Shown: positions 31,061-42,475, numbered from the stretch's first letter. The stretch: 64,000 nt of DNA from Rapana venosa (GCA_028751875.1 CM054140.1:50833714-50897713), one strand, 5' to 3'. Made by a program: numbers and translations. The notes: generated by a model from the letters alone, not told the origin.

Positions 31061-31690
31061 CTTCGGTTGTAGATCATTTCAAGTACCTTGGAGTTATTAT
31101 TAGTGAAGAAGGTTCAAAAACCGAAATCCTCTCAAGAGCTGCACAAACAATAGCAGAAATGGCAAAGCTCAAGGCCATCTAGAAAGACCGAAACATCTCT
31201 CTCAGGACCAAGGTCAAGCTACTGCATGCACTAGTTATCTCTACATATCTGTATGCATACGAATCCTGGACATTGAATGCAGATCTACAAAGGAGGATCC
31301 AGGCTCTAAAGATGAGATGCCTCAGAAGACTCCTTGGCATTTCATACATGGACCACACTACCAACAACGAAGTCCTACCATCACCATCACCCAACAAGTA
31401 AAGCACTAAGAAAACCTGCTGACCACAGTCAAGAAAAGGAAGCTCAGATGGTAGGGACATGTGACTAGATCAGATGGGCTGTCCAAAACCATACTGCGGG
31501 GGAAGAGAAGGCGAGGCAGAGAGAGGAAGAAATGGGCAGACAACATCACTGAATGGACAGGGAAGAGCTTCTCCACAACCCAGGCACTTGCACACAACCG
31601 CCGCAAATGGAGCCAGCTGGTGCAACGTTCGTCAATGCAGTGCCCCTACGACCCCGGGAAGGGTAGGGGGGGGTGGTTATGGGAGCAGAT
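31060..31690 (+). pseudogene. RTE-like LINE C-terminal domain, broken
   Basis: Pieces in several frames: KDRNISLRTKVKLLHALVIS, YESWTLNADLQRRIQALKMR, RCLRRLLGISYMDHTTNNEV, and a frameshifted remainder ending near the GATGATGATT tail at 31,686-31,700. The homologous intact part is seen at 54,100-54,660. Confidence 0.8.
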
Positions 31691-31700
31691 GATGATGATT

Positions 31701-32095
31701 ACATTTGTATTGAAGAAGATGAGCAGGGAATACTGACATTTCATCTGATTAAAATGGTGACAAATAAGTGGCCATAAAACAGTATCTTGAATTACAATGA
31801 AAAAGAAGAACCATAGTGGGAGCATTTTCTTTCTTCATAGTATCTGGAGCTGCTGTTGCCTTGTATTTAAAGAGTAGCAGTAATCAGCAAATCTCTATTA
31901 TTTTTGGCATACTGAGATCTGCTTATATCAGTATGGCCCCTTGAAAGGATAAAGGTCTGACTAAAAATCTCCAAAAACTGTGCATGGCGAAACGGAGAGG
32001 TAGTGGACTTAAAAACTTGATATATAATAAAAATGTATTTTCATGAGATCCAAGGTTCTCCAATGGTGAGATTTTTGCATATGTGAGCGTTCCCA
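31701..32095. other. Unrecognised spacer
   Basis: No repeat or coding frame is recognised. Confidence 0.45.
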
Positions 32096-32480
32096 CCCCC
32101 ACCACCATTTAGTAAGCCACATTCCGACTTCGGGGATAAATGGAGTCAAAGAGGCATTCTCCCATCTCACCTTTTCAACATATATACAGAGCAATCAATA
32201 AGAAAGCCTGATTTTTAAGACATGGTGATACAGCACAACTAGCTGACGACATCACCAGAGTCAGTTGCCAAACAGAGCATGAAATAACGATTGATAAAAT
32301 TCCTGTAGAAAAATGAACGAGAATAAAATGCAGAAAATATATTAAAATAGGAACTGGCACGGCTAAAAGCAGAAAGATCCAACAAAGCAAAACCCAGAAA
32401 GGCTGCAACATATCCTTTTCATCCGAAAATGAAAATACTGAAATACCCTAGTATGGCCAATCATGCCTACGAATCCTTCG
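32096..32480 (+). mobile_element. Decayed LINE reverse-transcriptase fragment
   Basis: About 32,150-32,190 resembles motif B (LPSHLFNIYTEQSIRKPDF in one frame), and GDTAQLADDITRVSCQTEHE at about 32,222-32,280 resembles motif C with its two Asp. Stops and frameshifts break the rest. The family is not RTE-like as seen elsewhere in the window, and the clade is uncertain. Confidence 0.5.
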
Positions 32481-32504
32481 TACAAAGAAACATGACCCCC
32501 CAAA

Positions 32505-32565
32505 AAAACCAACAACAACAACAAAAAACAACAACACTAACACAACAACAACCAACAAAACAACT
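32505..32565. repeat. CAA/ACA-rich imperfect microsatellite
   Basis: Imperfect AAC units between two LINE remnants. Confidence 0.8.
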
Positions 32566-32569
32566 GAAG

Positions 32570-32935
32570 CAGCCGAGATGTACTTTTTAAGAAGCTGCTC
32601 AGGGTCAGTTGGACATATACAAGAACGAATGAAAGCATATTAATAAGTTGAGAACAGCAAGAAAACTTCTATCCTTGATAAATGAACGAAAATTATAAAT
32701 AAAATGTAAAAAATGAAACAATTCAGAAATAGAATGATACGGAAGTTATAAGGGACCAAGGAAAGACTGAGGCAACACGAAAAGGTGGCAGACCATCAGC
32801 CCAGACTATTTATTGGGTTTAAGCCAGGATGTCCAGTTGTTGCAGAAGAAAACGTCCCCTAGAGAGCTTCTTGGTGGTTCTGGTGGTTGGTTGGTACAGT
32901 CTCTAAATCGGATAACTCCGCTGGCACTCTAATAT
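32570..32935 (+). mobile_element. Decayed LINE C-terminal fragment
   Basis: KKLLRVSWTYTRTNESIL at about 32,590-32,645 matches the thumb/C-terminal pattern of RTE-like proteins (LL.ISW...RTN..V). A later block near 32,780-32,905 resembles the terminal W..I.....LS.....LLQ segment. Frames are broken. 32,936-33,290 holds nothing recognised. Confidence 0.45.
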
Positions 32936-33344
32936 AACCAAAGAAAAAAACAGAAATCGAGCCACAAGAAAATATGTTAAGTATCAATGGCAGGAAAGAC
33001 CAGAAGAAATGGAAGAGGTTCTGTTGGTTTCAATGAATGCAGCGACCCAAACCGCACCCGGTGATGCAGACAGGAGCCATTTTGGGATGGCTAAGAAAAC
33101 CAGTGTCAGAGACAGGGTGATAAAACACAACTGACATATTACAATGCAGGCTATGGGAAACAGTCCTCCAGTGTAGTGATCCAGTAACTCCTTTCAGGGT
33201 AAGGAAAAGGAGGAGACATTGCTCTGTTTACGTTTGTACTAAGTGTAACACAATAATTTAATGTTTATGTTATTTCTTTCTGTTTTTTTGTTCCATGAGA
33301 TGTGGCTGTATATCAGATACTCCAACATTTACAAAGACACACAC

Positions 33345-33482
33345 CTATAACGAATCCATAAGTTACGCACACATGCGCGCGCGCGCACGCACACACTCGT
33401 TTCTAATATCACTTAAAGTTGAAGGACGCAAAAGCGAAGAACACACGCACGCGCACATACACACACGTTTCTTTTTTTTTTC
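33345..33482. repeat. CA/CG-rich microsatellite patches
   Basis: ACACACAC and GCGCGCGC units in short patches, then a T-run, ahead of the L2 copy. Confidence 0.75.
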
Positions 33483-33509
33483 TTTTTTTGGTGGTTGGAC
33501 TTTAATACA

Positions 33510-34028
33510 AAGAATAAACTATAAGATCAGTACTCTCTGTTACAAATGTCTCCACAAAACAGCACCTTCCTACCTCTATGAATGTTTCCACCTGTACACC
33601 CCTTCTCGTTCCCTTCGCTCTGCTGCAGATTCCTTGTGCTTACAAACACCTAGATTCAACCAGTCCACTGTTGGCCGTCGCTCTTTCTCTGTTTCTGGTC
33701 CATCGATTTGGAATGGCCTCCCTATCTCTCTTCGCCAAAGGCCTTCTTGTGACTCTTTTAAATCTGGCCTCAAGACATATTTGTTTCAAACCTAACAATT
33801 TCCTCTCCTGTTTCATTTCATAGCTATCCCTGCTTTTCAACAGCTAAAAATTCTATCACCCTGCCAAAGTGTATAACGTGTGTGTGTATGCATTTGGACT
33901 TGTTGGAACTATTACTTGCTATTGGTTGCATGACTGTGTAAGAATGAGTTGAGTGCAAGCGCTTTGATTTGTCTGTGCAAGATACAGTGCTATATAAATT
34001 CCATTTATTATTATTATTATTATTATTA
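33510..34028 (+). mobile_element. 5'-truncated L2-like LINE 3' end
   Basis: The copy starts near NYKISTLCYKCLHKTAPSYL and continues with the terminal coding part of L2-like ORF2: FNQSTVGRRSFSVSGPSIWN and SFKSGLKTYLFQT followed by a stop at 33,795 in an open frame. The 3' untranslated part has a short GTGTGT patch (33,880s), then AAGCGCTTTGATTTGTC, GCTATATAAATTCC and (ATT)n at 34,006-34,028. A frame of about 95 residues at the C-terminus is intact, so the copy is fairly young. Confidence 0.88.
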
Positions 34029-34095
34029 TGTATTTTTTCGTTTGGTTTTTATGGTTTGGTTGTTGTTTTTTATTATATGTATACATATATAGTAT

Positions 34096-34126
<31 letters not shown>

Positions 34127-34608
34127 AGCGAGCGCACACACACACAAGCGAGCGCACAATATCACTAAGAGTGAACAGACGTAAAATAAAAAATAACACA
34201 CACACACACACACACCTGTAGTAACATAATTTTGTAGGCTCACATTGACAATTCTTTCTCGCAAGCTTAACCGAGCCTGAACAAACCTAAAACACAAAAC
34301 GCTCAGATGTAACACGAAAGAAGAAAGAACAAAAAGGGGCTGCCAGCAGAAAAAAACCAATTGATTATCACGATGTTTCCGCGTGCCATCTGCACTTCAA
34401 CAACATCAACAAACTCAACAGATGCAGTAAACAAAATGGACTTACATGTTGTCATCCCATGTCAATGACTTCCAATGAAAAGCTAACCCCATTTGATTCA
34501 GTTTAGCCACAGGTTTTACGTCGGGGAATTGGTGGTAAGGTAATGTCCGTTTTTGGTCGGCCTACAGACGCTCAATGAGCATGTGTGTGTGTGTGTGTGT
34601 GTGTGTTA
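34029..34608. repeat. CA and TG microsatellites with unique islands
   Basis: CA runs at 34,100-34,147 and 34,197-34,216 surround a repeated word AAGCGAGCGCACA; a TG run lies at 34,581-34,607. Between 34,220 and 34,580 no feature is recognised. Confidence 0.85.
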
Positions 34609-35394
34609 TGTACCGTCTTATTCTTGTAATTACGGTCTTGTAAAGACCATTCTCTTTTAACTCAGAGGACGGCTGTCCGCTATAGGGGATCGGTGTAAAG
34701 CCACGGTTTCGGACGACTCGTTGCTATAGCGGATTTGCTTTTTGCAGATTTTTCATGTGGCGGCCGCATAATATTATTACTCGTGCAGCTAAACATAGCT
34801 TCGTGAGCCTGTCCAACGTCGAATGCAGTGCGTTGTCGGGTGATTCCGTGTTTTCCGAGCTCTTTGTTTGCAGTTGTAGAGAGTAGCCGACATGCCCAGC
34901 ATTTTTGCATATGTGTCAGAAGCAAAATAGAAGGGATCAGATTAGGTCTCCATGACCGGTGTTTTACTAAAGTGAGAGCTTCAATTTTTATATATGTACT
35001 TAACCAGTATGAAACATAAGTTCAGAAATTTCATTTTTTACTATGTGTTTTTTTTTTTTAATTTTTTTTAATAACATTACAATGGGCCGCTGTGGGGGAA
35101 GCAAGGAGAAATTGGCCTCCCCATTTATTTTAACTTCCTTTTAACATCCTTGATTGACCCCTCTCTTTTAATTACTCCTTGCACTTCTTCTGTAGGTCAG
35201 AGAGAGGGGTTTATTCGGAGTTACTCCAAAGAAAAAAAAACTTTAAACAACATGACGATGGTCTGTTTGTTTTAATGTAAAGATGAGGTCAATTTTAGGT
35301 GACATGACGACGCGATATGTGTCGGCAACGATACGTAATAATGATTTCAGAAAGGTTATTTGCTGAGGTAAATATTGTTTTGCTTCTGGTGGGA
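34609..35394. other. Unrecognised interval
   Basis: No repeat copy in the window and no credible gene. The minus-strand frame 34,925-34,680 (81 codons) matches nothing I know. Confidence 0.4.
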
Positions 35395-35860
35395 AGTTTT
35401 TTGCTATGGTAGTTTGCCTTTTTTTGTTTAAAGTGGGATTTTTGCGATGTGGGTTTTTGTGCTATGTGGTTTGGGTTTTGTTTTGCTGATGGGGTTTTTT
35501 TCTTGCTATGGTGGGTTTTTTGTGCTATGGTGGGTTTTGTGCTATGGTGGGTTTTTTGTGTTGTGGTGGTTTTTTTTTGTGATGGTGAGTTTTTGTGCAG
35601 GGTGTTTGTTTTTTTTGCTATGGGGGTTTTTTTGTACTGTGCTGGTTTAGTTTTTTGCTGAGTGGTTTTTTGGAATGGTGGGGTTTTTCGTCTGATGGTG
35701 GTTTTGTGCTATGTTGGGGTTTTTTTTGCTATGGTGGTTTGGGTGGTTTTTTTTGCTATTGGGGTTGAGTTTTTTTTTTTGCTATGGTGGGTTTTGTGCT
35801 ATGGTGGTTTTGTGCTATGGGGTTTTATTCTTTTTTGCTAGGGCGTTTTGTTTTGTTGTT
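35395..35860. repeat. T/G-rich minisatellite
   Basis: Imperfect units of roughly 17-22 bp built on TGCTATGGTGGGTTTTTTG, about 20 of them, with variable T-runs. Open frames rich in Val, Phe, Gly and Trp on the plus strand are by-products. There is strong strand asymmetry: hardly any C. Confidence 0.9.
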
Positions 35861-37327
35861 TTTGTTGGGCTATGCTGAATTTGTTTTACAAATCATTTGC
35901 CTGACCGCACGACATCGTTTTTCTCTTAAAAAAGCTTCTCTTTTTATTATCTTCTTGCTTTACAATCGTAATGTTTGTATAGACAATACTTAAATTCTTG
36001 TACATACAGAGACAGAAACGGACAGACAACAAAACATGCATTGTTACGTATGTATGTATGTTTGTATGTATGTTGTATGTATGTTTTAAATTTATGCTGA
36101 TGCAGGCAGGCAGGCATGTACGTACGTAAGATTATGTATGTAGTATCATGCATCAGGGATACATTATATTTTAGCATGGCTTTTCAGTATTTTGGGTTTA
36201 AGAATGCAAAACCCTTTTACCACAGTGGATCCCATATACTTGTTTTGGCTTGTCTGTAGTTTTTTTTTCATTTCTTCCAAGCTATCAGCTGAATAAAAAG
36301 GATGGCGAAAATGCTCGATGGCTTTGGAACAGCTTGGTTTAAAGTTTTAGTGCCTTTTTCCAACAACGATTTCCGTATACAGTATTTTTTGTGTGTTTTT
36401 CCCCATCCCGCTACAACTCCCCTTTAAAATCAATGCACGATTTAACGTATGCACCGTTTATCCGAACTTAAGGTACCCCAATTCCTTCTTCGGGATTTCC
36501 AGAGTTTTATCTCATATATTTTGTTTTCCCAAATTTTGCATACAGTGTTGTACTTCATTCAGGGGTGTATTTGGGTAAAAGTGTGATTTTCACCATCATG
36601 AAAGAAGACAAACAAACTGTAATGACAGTCTAAAGTATCTTCTGACTGTGAGATCTGGAAACTCATAGAAATAAAGAAACACGACACTCGTGAAATTCTG
36701 CATTGAACACACTTCGATGACTTTTACGAATGTTTTAACCGTGGACGTTTTGTAAAAAATATATTCTGCAGCAGTCAAGAATCATGAGCAACTATCTTAA
36801 TTTTTCGTTCAAGTACATCATTTCAGCTCGAGGAAAGATTTACAAATACGTTTAGCTTTGAAAGCTGGGAAAGAAGGAGTCTTTAGATTTATGTTCGAAT
36901 CGCTTGTTCTTTTTTTTTTTGGCGGTCATGCGCTGTATCGGGAATTTTTGAACTAGTGCCTGTTATTACCGCAAGTTTCTTTTGCTAAGGGGTATTTATT
37001 GACAGTGTAAAATCAAAACAAACAGTGTCAAAGGGGTGCAACTAAAAATCATCTACAAATGGGAAAATCGCCTACCAACATAATATAGTATAGCACAGCC
37101 ACAGTTGTGTAATTACCCACCCCCTCACCCCTTCCAAAACGACCATTAAAAATATACAAACATGGCTTTACACAGATAAAGCAACCGATACCCATTCGGT
37201 GCTATCTTTGAACATCTAGTTTTGGACGACACCACAACCCTTTCAAGAATGAATATTGAACATTTGATATATTTCATCATTTATTTCTGTACCGTTATTG
37301 CATTGGTATTTGCATTAAACCCCAATT
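35861..37327. other. AT-rich interval with a TATG microsatellite
   Basis: GTAT units lie at about 36,048-36,085 and a GCAG/GTAC patch at 36,102-36,130. The rest shows no recognised gene or repeat. Confidence 0.5.
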
Positions 37328-37785
37328 AAAAAAATATAATAATAATGATGGAATTATATAGCGCTGAATCTGTAAAGCAAAAAAACAAAGCGCCAGATTT
37401 TATTTTCCCACTTTAAGTCACGGCAGATTTCTCTCCGTGCAATTCGGCGCTCCCCCCGGGTAGACGGAGAACGCGTCGCCACTTAGCGCTGGAAACCCTT
37501 TACTTTTTTTTTTTTTTTCTGCGGGCTTTTATTGTTTCCCTATCAGAGTGCTTTTTTCTAAAAATTCAGGGACAACTCTCTGTTGCCGTGGGTTTTTTTA
37601 CGTCGCAAATAATGACGTGTAAACCAAGGGACTCGGTTTCGTCTTCATCAAAAAGGGACTACGCCAAGACCACCCACTCATGGTCTAATGATGGGGAAAA
37701 ATTCCGGTCAAACGGTACCAACCCCCGCACACTCAGACCGGATTTCGTTTTAGACAGCGCTTTACCTCAGACCACCGATCCACAG
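37328..37785 (-). mobile_element. tRNA-like SINE with central core and L2-like tail
   Basis: From 37,785 leftward: a decayed tRNA-like head (TGGTCTGAGGTAAAGCGCTG resembling an A box, GGGGGTTGGTACCG resembling a B box about 35 bp on), then the core shared with the SINE at 7,504-7,872 (AGCGCTAAGTGGCGACGCGT and CGGAGAGAAATCTGCCGTGA), then the L2-like tail with GCGCTTTGTTTT and GCGCTATATAATTCC ending in (ATT)n at about 37,335. The total is about 450 bp. The plan head-core-LINE tail is that of V-SINE-like elements, which are thought to be mobilised by the LINE whose tail they share. Confidence 0.75.
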
Positions 37786-38380
37786 GACAACACAGGACAG
37801 TTATTATTTACATTCTAAGCAACAAGAAATTTTCAATACTCAAATTATACACAACTATTATGGTGAACCCTTGGAGAATATAGACTTCTCCACCTAAAAT
37901 GTTTGTAAAATCCGTTATCTGCGAACATCAAAAACCATAAAAACGTGATCGTGCTTGTTGGTAAAGTTTTAATTTAGTTACATAATCATTTTTTTATTAC
38001 AATAGCCTCCACCTGAGCGATTATTCGATAATTTTTTCTCTCAAATACAATGGAATACCCCATTTAAACAATTACACAAAAATAGAAATAATAGCTATCT
38101 GTCTTGTTTCAACAAAGACTCAAATCAAAACCAGTGATATAATCAGAAAATCCCACATTTTAGACGGCTGCGTAAACCACAGACATTTAACAACAAAATG
38201 CTTAGACATGAATATAGAAGGGGTAATCTTCATTACCTTCTCGGACAGTTTTCACTTTCCTTTTTCTGAGTCAGTTTTACTTTCAGTTTTACTTCTGTTA
38301 CATTATAACTTCTCTCTGAAAACTTACAGAGACATGAAACTATATTACACACATTTACATCATTTGACCCATGTTTCTGC
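37786..38380. other. AT-rich interval without recognised features
   Basis: No feature recognised. Confidence 0.45.
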
Positions 38381-39332
38381 TTAACAGAGCCTACTCTTGT
38401 CACTACTATCACAGTGTAGTGATCCAATTATATTTGTTTCATTCGTTGTCTGAGAAACACTAGATTTATGACTACAAATGTTTTGTACGCTTATATAAGT
38501 ATCAGAAAAATCATTAAAGAGTGGCCAGAGGAAAAGAAGAAAGTGAGTTGGGTTGAGGAGGGGTGTGTGTAGCTGTAAGTGTACAATGTTGAGGTTGATG
38601 TAAGTCAAAGTCGTGTATGTAATATTTTGTATAACAGGTTGACAGATCAAAGGCAGCAGGAGAAAAATGAGGTGGTTGGTTTACAGAAGGTGTGGATGGT
38701 TGTGTGTTCTGAGGTAAAGAAAGGCCAGATGAAATGGGAAATGAACATGACACAATCGCAGATCTAAGTTCATTTTGTGGACAATCAACTGGGTCTGAAT
38801 ATGTAGCACACCGATCTGTATCTGTATGAAGTACAGTATGGAGTTTCTCAGTAAGGGAGGGATAGCACAGTTTTGGCGACACAACAGATAAAGATACTGC
38901 ACATGGTGAAGAAGATGTATTCATTACATACACAGGCATAGATAATGATGAAGAAGCAGCATGACTAGTAATAGAATACAAGGCAGAGTTAAAGGCACAA
39001 TGAACTGAAGAACAAAGTGTAGAAACAGCAGGATATCTTACAGTTTGGGAACGATGGGTTAAGGCTTTGTCATGAGATGACAAGTTTGTGCAGACAGGTG
39101 AAGTTAAACTTGAAGATGTTAAAGCAGAGGAAGGTGTTACAGAAGAAAGTAAGAGCTCATCTACACGTGACGAAATCTGTGTCACACTTGCTGGGTTTCT
39201 GCTGTGAAAAACATGACGATCAACACACACACTTGGAGGTAAACACTGTGATCCTCCGGTAGAGGACTGCAGAGGACTGCAGGACCAGGTGAGACAGCCC
39301 GAACATGCCGTAGTCGATGTTGTCCACTCCAA
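38381..39332 (-). CDS. Unrecognised Ser/Thr/Pro-rich frame next to a LINE ORF1 remnant
   Basis: The minus-strand frame 39,332-38,514 is open for 272 codons, long for this AT-rich window. It is rich in Ser, Thr, Pro and His (SSRVDELLLSSVTPSSALTS, HQPQHCTLTATHTPPQPN) with no domain, signal peptide or membrane segment that I recognise. A second frame (38,650-38,381) carries on in similar style (SDTYISVQNICSHKSSVSQT). It lies directly downstream of the ORF1 remnant at 39,669-39,220 on the same strand and partly overlaps it, so it may be the low-complexity C-terminal part of the same LINE ORF1, reached by a frameshift. It could also be chance. Confidence 0.35.
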
Positions 39333-39669
39333 GTTTGAACAGGTCGTCAGGCGTTGTCACTGCCACAATAGTGTTAGGGCCAGATGTTCCCGGGACCTTT
39401 TTCAGTGACACAAGATCTTCCCGTCGTGGCTGGTGGTCACTTCTTTAACAGTGTCTCTCGTGTCTTTGCAGGCATGGAGGAGCTTGGCACGCATTGGCGT
39501 CAGATCGTCATTTATGAATATTTTTCTGTGGGATGACTTGTCCTTGAGCACAAATCTTTTTCTCATCAGGGCTCCTTTTGATTTCGAGAAGTAATTTGAC
39601 CAAAACTGGCCGAGCTTTCCTCCGGATGATTTTTTCCCTGTGCGATGTACCACAGAAATGTCCTTCGTC
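39220..39669 (-). pseudogene. LINE ORF1-like protein remnant
   Basis: Two overlapping minus-strand frames. The first (39,669-39,402) reads DISVVHRTGKKSSGGK, then MRKRFVLKDKSSHRKIFIND, DLTPMRAKLLHACKD and SHDGKIL; the second (39,411-39,220) continues with PDDLFKLGVDNIDYGMFGLS. This is the C-terminal pattern of LINE ORF1 proteins (HR.G....RP....F.S......R..LK....I.EDLT..R..L....), which bind nucleic acid. In the first frame the usual RPVLVKF block appears only in another phase (ARPVLVKLL), showing an additional pair of frameshifts. The N-terminal part is lost in the CA microsatellite at 39,669-39,780. Confidence 0.7.
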
Positions 39670-39679
39670 ACACACACAC

Positions 39680-39739
<60 letters not shown>

Positions 39740-39785
39740 ACAACACACACGCACGCACACGCACACACATACTCACACGCGTGCG
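39669..39785. repeat. (CA)n microsatellite
   Basis: CA units with CG breaks at the right side. Confidence 0.95.
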
Positions 39786-39894
39786 ATGTTGAGATACTTT
39801 GATCAAAATGCCATCTCACTATTTGCAACCATATTGTTTTCCTTCTCTTGTCCATGGGCAATCTAAACTTTGACAAGAATCTTGTTTTCAACAG

Positions 39895-39962
39895 GTTTTG
39901 TTGTTGTTGTTGTTGTTTTTTGTTGTTGTTGGTTTTGGTTTTTTTTTTGGGGGGGGGGGGCT
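39895..39962. repeat. (TTG)n and G-run
   Basis: TTG units, a T-run and an 11-base G-run. Confidence 0.8.
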
Positions 39963-40499
39963 GCGGGGAGATATCAATGTTAGTGGAAATGTTTGTAACA
40001 TGGGTTGTCTTCCATTGAAAACTGCTGTATCATCTTTCTTTGGGGAAAGTGATGTGTGTGCAACTAAGAGCCATCCCCTGTTTTGCTTTGACTTTGTCCT
40101 TTGATCAAAATCTGCAGCTGCTTAGAATTGTATAGAGAATTTAGAAAGATAATTGATTAAAACCTTACTTTAATATATATTACATATTGCAAACATTACA
40201 CACATGGCTTGAAGAAAAAACCAAATGCTTTGCTTATTCAATGTACAATCTGAAAATAAAAAAAATTGATTTGACTTGATACACATATAGCATTTGTAAA
40301 ATGTATATGGATGGCAGTGTCTACTTTCATTTAACTTAGTTTTACTGTGATAAAAAAATTCCGAAAATAATGATGTGCTTACTGTCATATCATCAAAAAA
40401 TACAAAACCGATTTGATGTGCTTTTTCCACGAGTGTCAGATTTTTCTGTAAGTGTTTAACACACCACCTATTTACCTCAAGCATCTGTTAAAAAAAAAA

Positions 40500-40695
40500 A
40501 AAATGCCTACCAAATCAGATAAAGGGCATTAATCAGCAGCGTATTAAACCTGCATGGATCAAATTAACGTGCAAGAAATAGATCCCAAATCAGCATGTCT
40601 TTGATCTCTCGTGATGAGATCCTAACCAACTTCTGGGGAAACTCTGATCGATTACCTGCAGCAGGAGACCAGAGGCTGCAGCTGCTCCCCTGTCC
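40500..40695. repeat. Dispersed repeat, copy A
   Basis: The words ATTAATCAGCAGC, TGCATGGATCAAATTAACGT, GAGACCAGAGGCTGCAGCTG appear in the same order and similar spacing as in 49,245-49,460 (TTAATCAGGAGC, TGCCTGGATCAAGTTAGCAT, AAGACCAGAGGGTGCAGCTC). Family and function are unknown. The flanking interval 39,963-40,499 holds nothing recognised. Confidence 0.5.
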
Positions 40696-40699
40696 ATGT

Positions 40700-42416
40700 T
40701 TTTACTGGCAGACACTCTTCAGCCTCTACTAGTTTACACAACGCCTCTAACAATTTGTAAACAATCGTAAACTCTATGTAGCCTTCATTGATTTCGAAAA
40801 GGCCTTTGATTCTATTTCAAGACAACTTTTATGGCCAATTCTAAGCAAAAATGGCATTAAGGGAAAGTTTTACAACTGTATAAAAAGTATGTACAATGAT
40901 GTAAAGGATAAAATAAAAAATGGGGCTAAGTTTAGTGACTATATTAAATGTACGCAAGGGGTTAAACAAGGAGACGTATGCAGCCCAGTTCTGTTTTCGT
41001 TGTTTAAAATGAAGTAAGCTCTTGACATAATAAAAAATGGGAGACATGGTGTTACTTTCGATTTAGTTAGAATTATTTGTTAGTTGTTTGCAGACGATAT
41101 TGTTTGTTAACTGATACTGTTATTGGTTTGCAAACGCAATTGAACAGTTTGGACGCTGCAGTTTCAAAGACTTCAGCTTAAAGTAAACATGGAAAAAAGT
41201 AATATCATAGATTTCGAAAGGGGTGGATATCTGGCTTCTCGTGAAAGATGGTTTTATGGAAAATCTCAAATTAAAGTTGTAAATGCTTATAAGTATCTAG
41301 GTATTTTTATTTTTCTACTAAGCTTAGTTTTACTTTGCCGGGTCAAGATCTTGTGTAGCAGGGGTAAACGAGCAGTCATGAATATCTTAATGTTTTTGAA
41401 CAAATTTGACAGCACCTCAGCAGAATTATTTTTTAAGTTATTTGATCCCAAAGGTGCAGCCAATTGTTCAGTTGGTGCAAAATAGGGGTTTTTTTTTTTG
41501 CAGGGCATGAAATTAAAAAATTACTTTTATTCGCGATAAAAACGTTTTCCTACTGTTAACAGGCGAACACCAAACGATCTAGTTTATGGTGAGCTTGGAA
41601 GACATCCATTGTATTTAAATTCTTAGTGAAATGCATTGGGTATTGGTTAAAAGTATCGCAGATGTTGGAAACAGACTCCCTTCCCAAGCAAATAACTTTT
41701 GTAAAACCCTCGATGAGAGAGGAAGATAACAGGGTGACTAGGTGCGTAAGTGTTTGTGTGAAAATGGTTTTGCTTTTTGTGTGGCTTAATCAGGGTGTTG
41801 GTGTGTCAAGAGTTTTCTGGCCTCCTTTAAACAACGTATCATAGATTGTAGAGGGCAGCATTGGGAGAGCCACATTCAAAGCAGCGACATGATTTCTTTA
41901 TATAAATTAATTAAAACAAATCACCTTGTTGAAACTTTACCTAACCATGAATATGAAAAAGTTTGTAAGGTGTGTATTGACAAGTTTCGTTTTGGGGTCA
42001 CCGATATGAGGTACATCATTTAAGATATAAATATATGACAAAAATATGACGTGCCCCATGTGTAAACTGTATAGAGAAGATGGTACACTTTGTTTTCTGT
42101 TGCCCAGCACTGGAAGATTTAAGAACAAAATACATTCCTTCTAAGTTTTATAAGAGACCTGCACTATTTAGATAGTCTTACTTTTGTCCTCCACCAATGT
42201 AAACACTATACGAAATGTTGCTATGTACTTGCATAATCTTTCAAAAGAAGAGAACGATGAGTCATTGATTACCTTTAGATTGAAAAACTGTTATGTATGG
42301 TGTTGGAGGTACAGGACCTTAGGTGTGGATGTACAAACCATTACCAATGATTTTATACCCCTTCAAATGGGGCCAAGCCTTTTTTGAATAAATTATTGTC
42401 ATTGTCCATTGTAAAT
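40700..42416 (+). mobile_element. I/Nimb-like LINE, reverse transcriptase to 3' end
   Basis: The frame 40,769-41,014 gives motif A (LYVAFIDFEKAFDSISRQLL), CIKSMYNDVKDKI and motif B (TQGVKQGDVCSPVLFSLF), then stops. Motif C is readable as LFADDIVC near 41,088-41,112. 41,189-41,485 gives NMEKSNIIDFERGGYLASRE, WFYGKSQIKVVNAYKYLGIF. Later pieces: VYGELGRHPLYLNS (41,583-41,625), VKCIGYWLKV, and the zinc-like C-terminus CPMCKLY...EDMVHFVFCCPALEDLR (42,041-42,125, frameshifted). The element ends near 42,416 at a TC microsatellite. Many stops and frameshifts. It is related to the minus-strand fragments at 51,300-52,010 and 5,786-8,075. Confidence 0.8.
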
Positions 42417-42444
42417 TGTCTCTCTCTCTCTCTCTCTCCTCTCT

Positions 42445-42475
<31 letters not shown>

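Larger units (their letters stand above)
28290..31700 (+). mobile_element. RTE-like LINE (subfamily B) with copied internal patches
   Basis: A long plus-strand element. The 5' untranslated part (about 28,300-28,420) shares ATACCGGATCGGTCG and GACCGCG words with the 5' part of the copy at 61,000-61,050. Endonuclease, linker, reverse transcriptase and C-terminus follow in normal order, and the element ends in a (GAT)n-like tail near 31,690. Two foreign-looking patches are pieces of the same element: 29,016-29,137 inside the endonuclease and 29,624-29,810 inside the linker. Stops and frameshifts (for example 28,963, 30,742, 31,060, 31,180) make it inactive. Confidence 0.88.

Noticed and set aside
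34680..34925. 81-codon minus-strand frame
   Set aside because: No recognisable domain, composition close to chance, and no splice or promoter support.
35334..35993. Trp/Val/Phe-rich membrane-like frames
   Set aside because: They come from the T/G-rich minisatellite.
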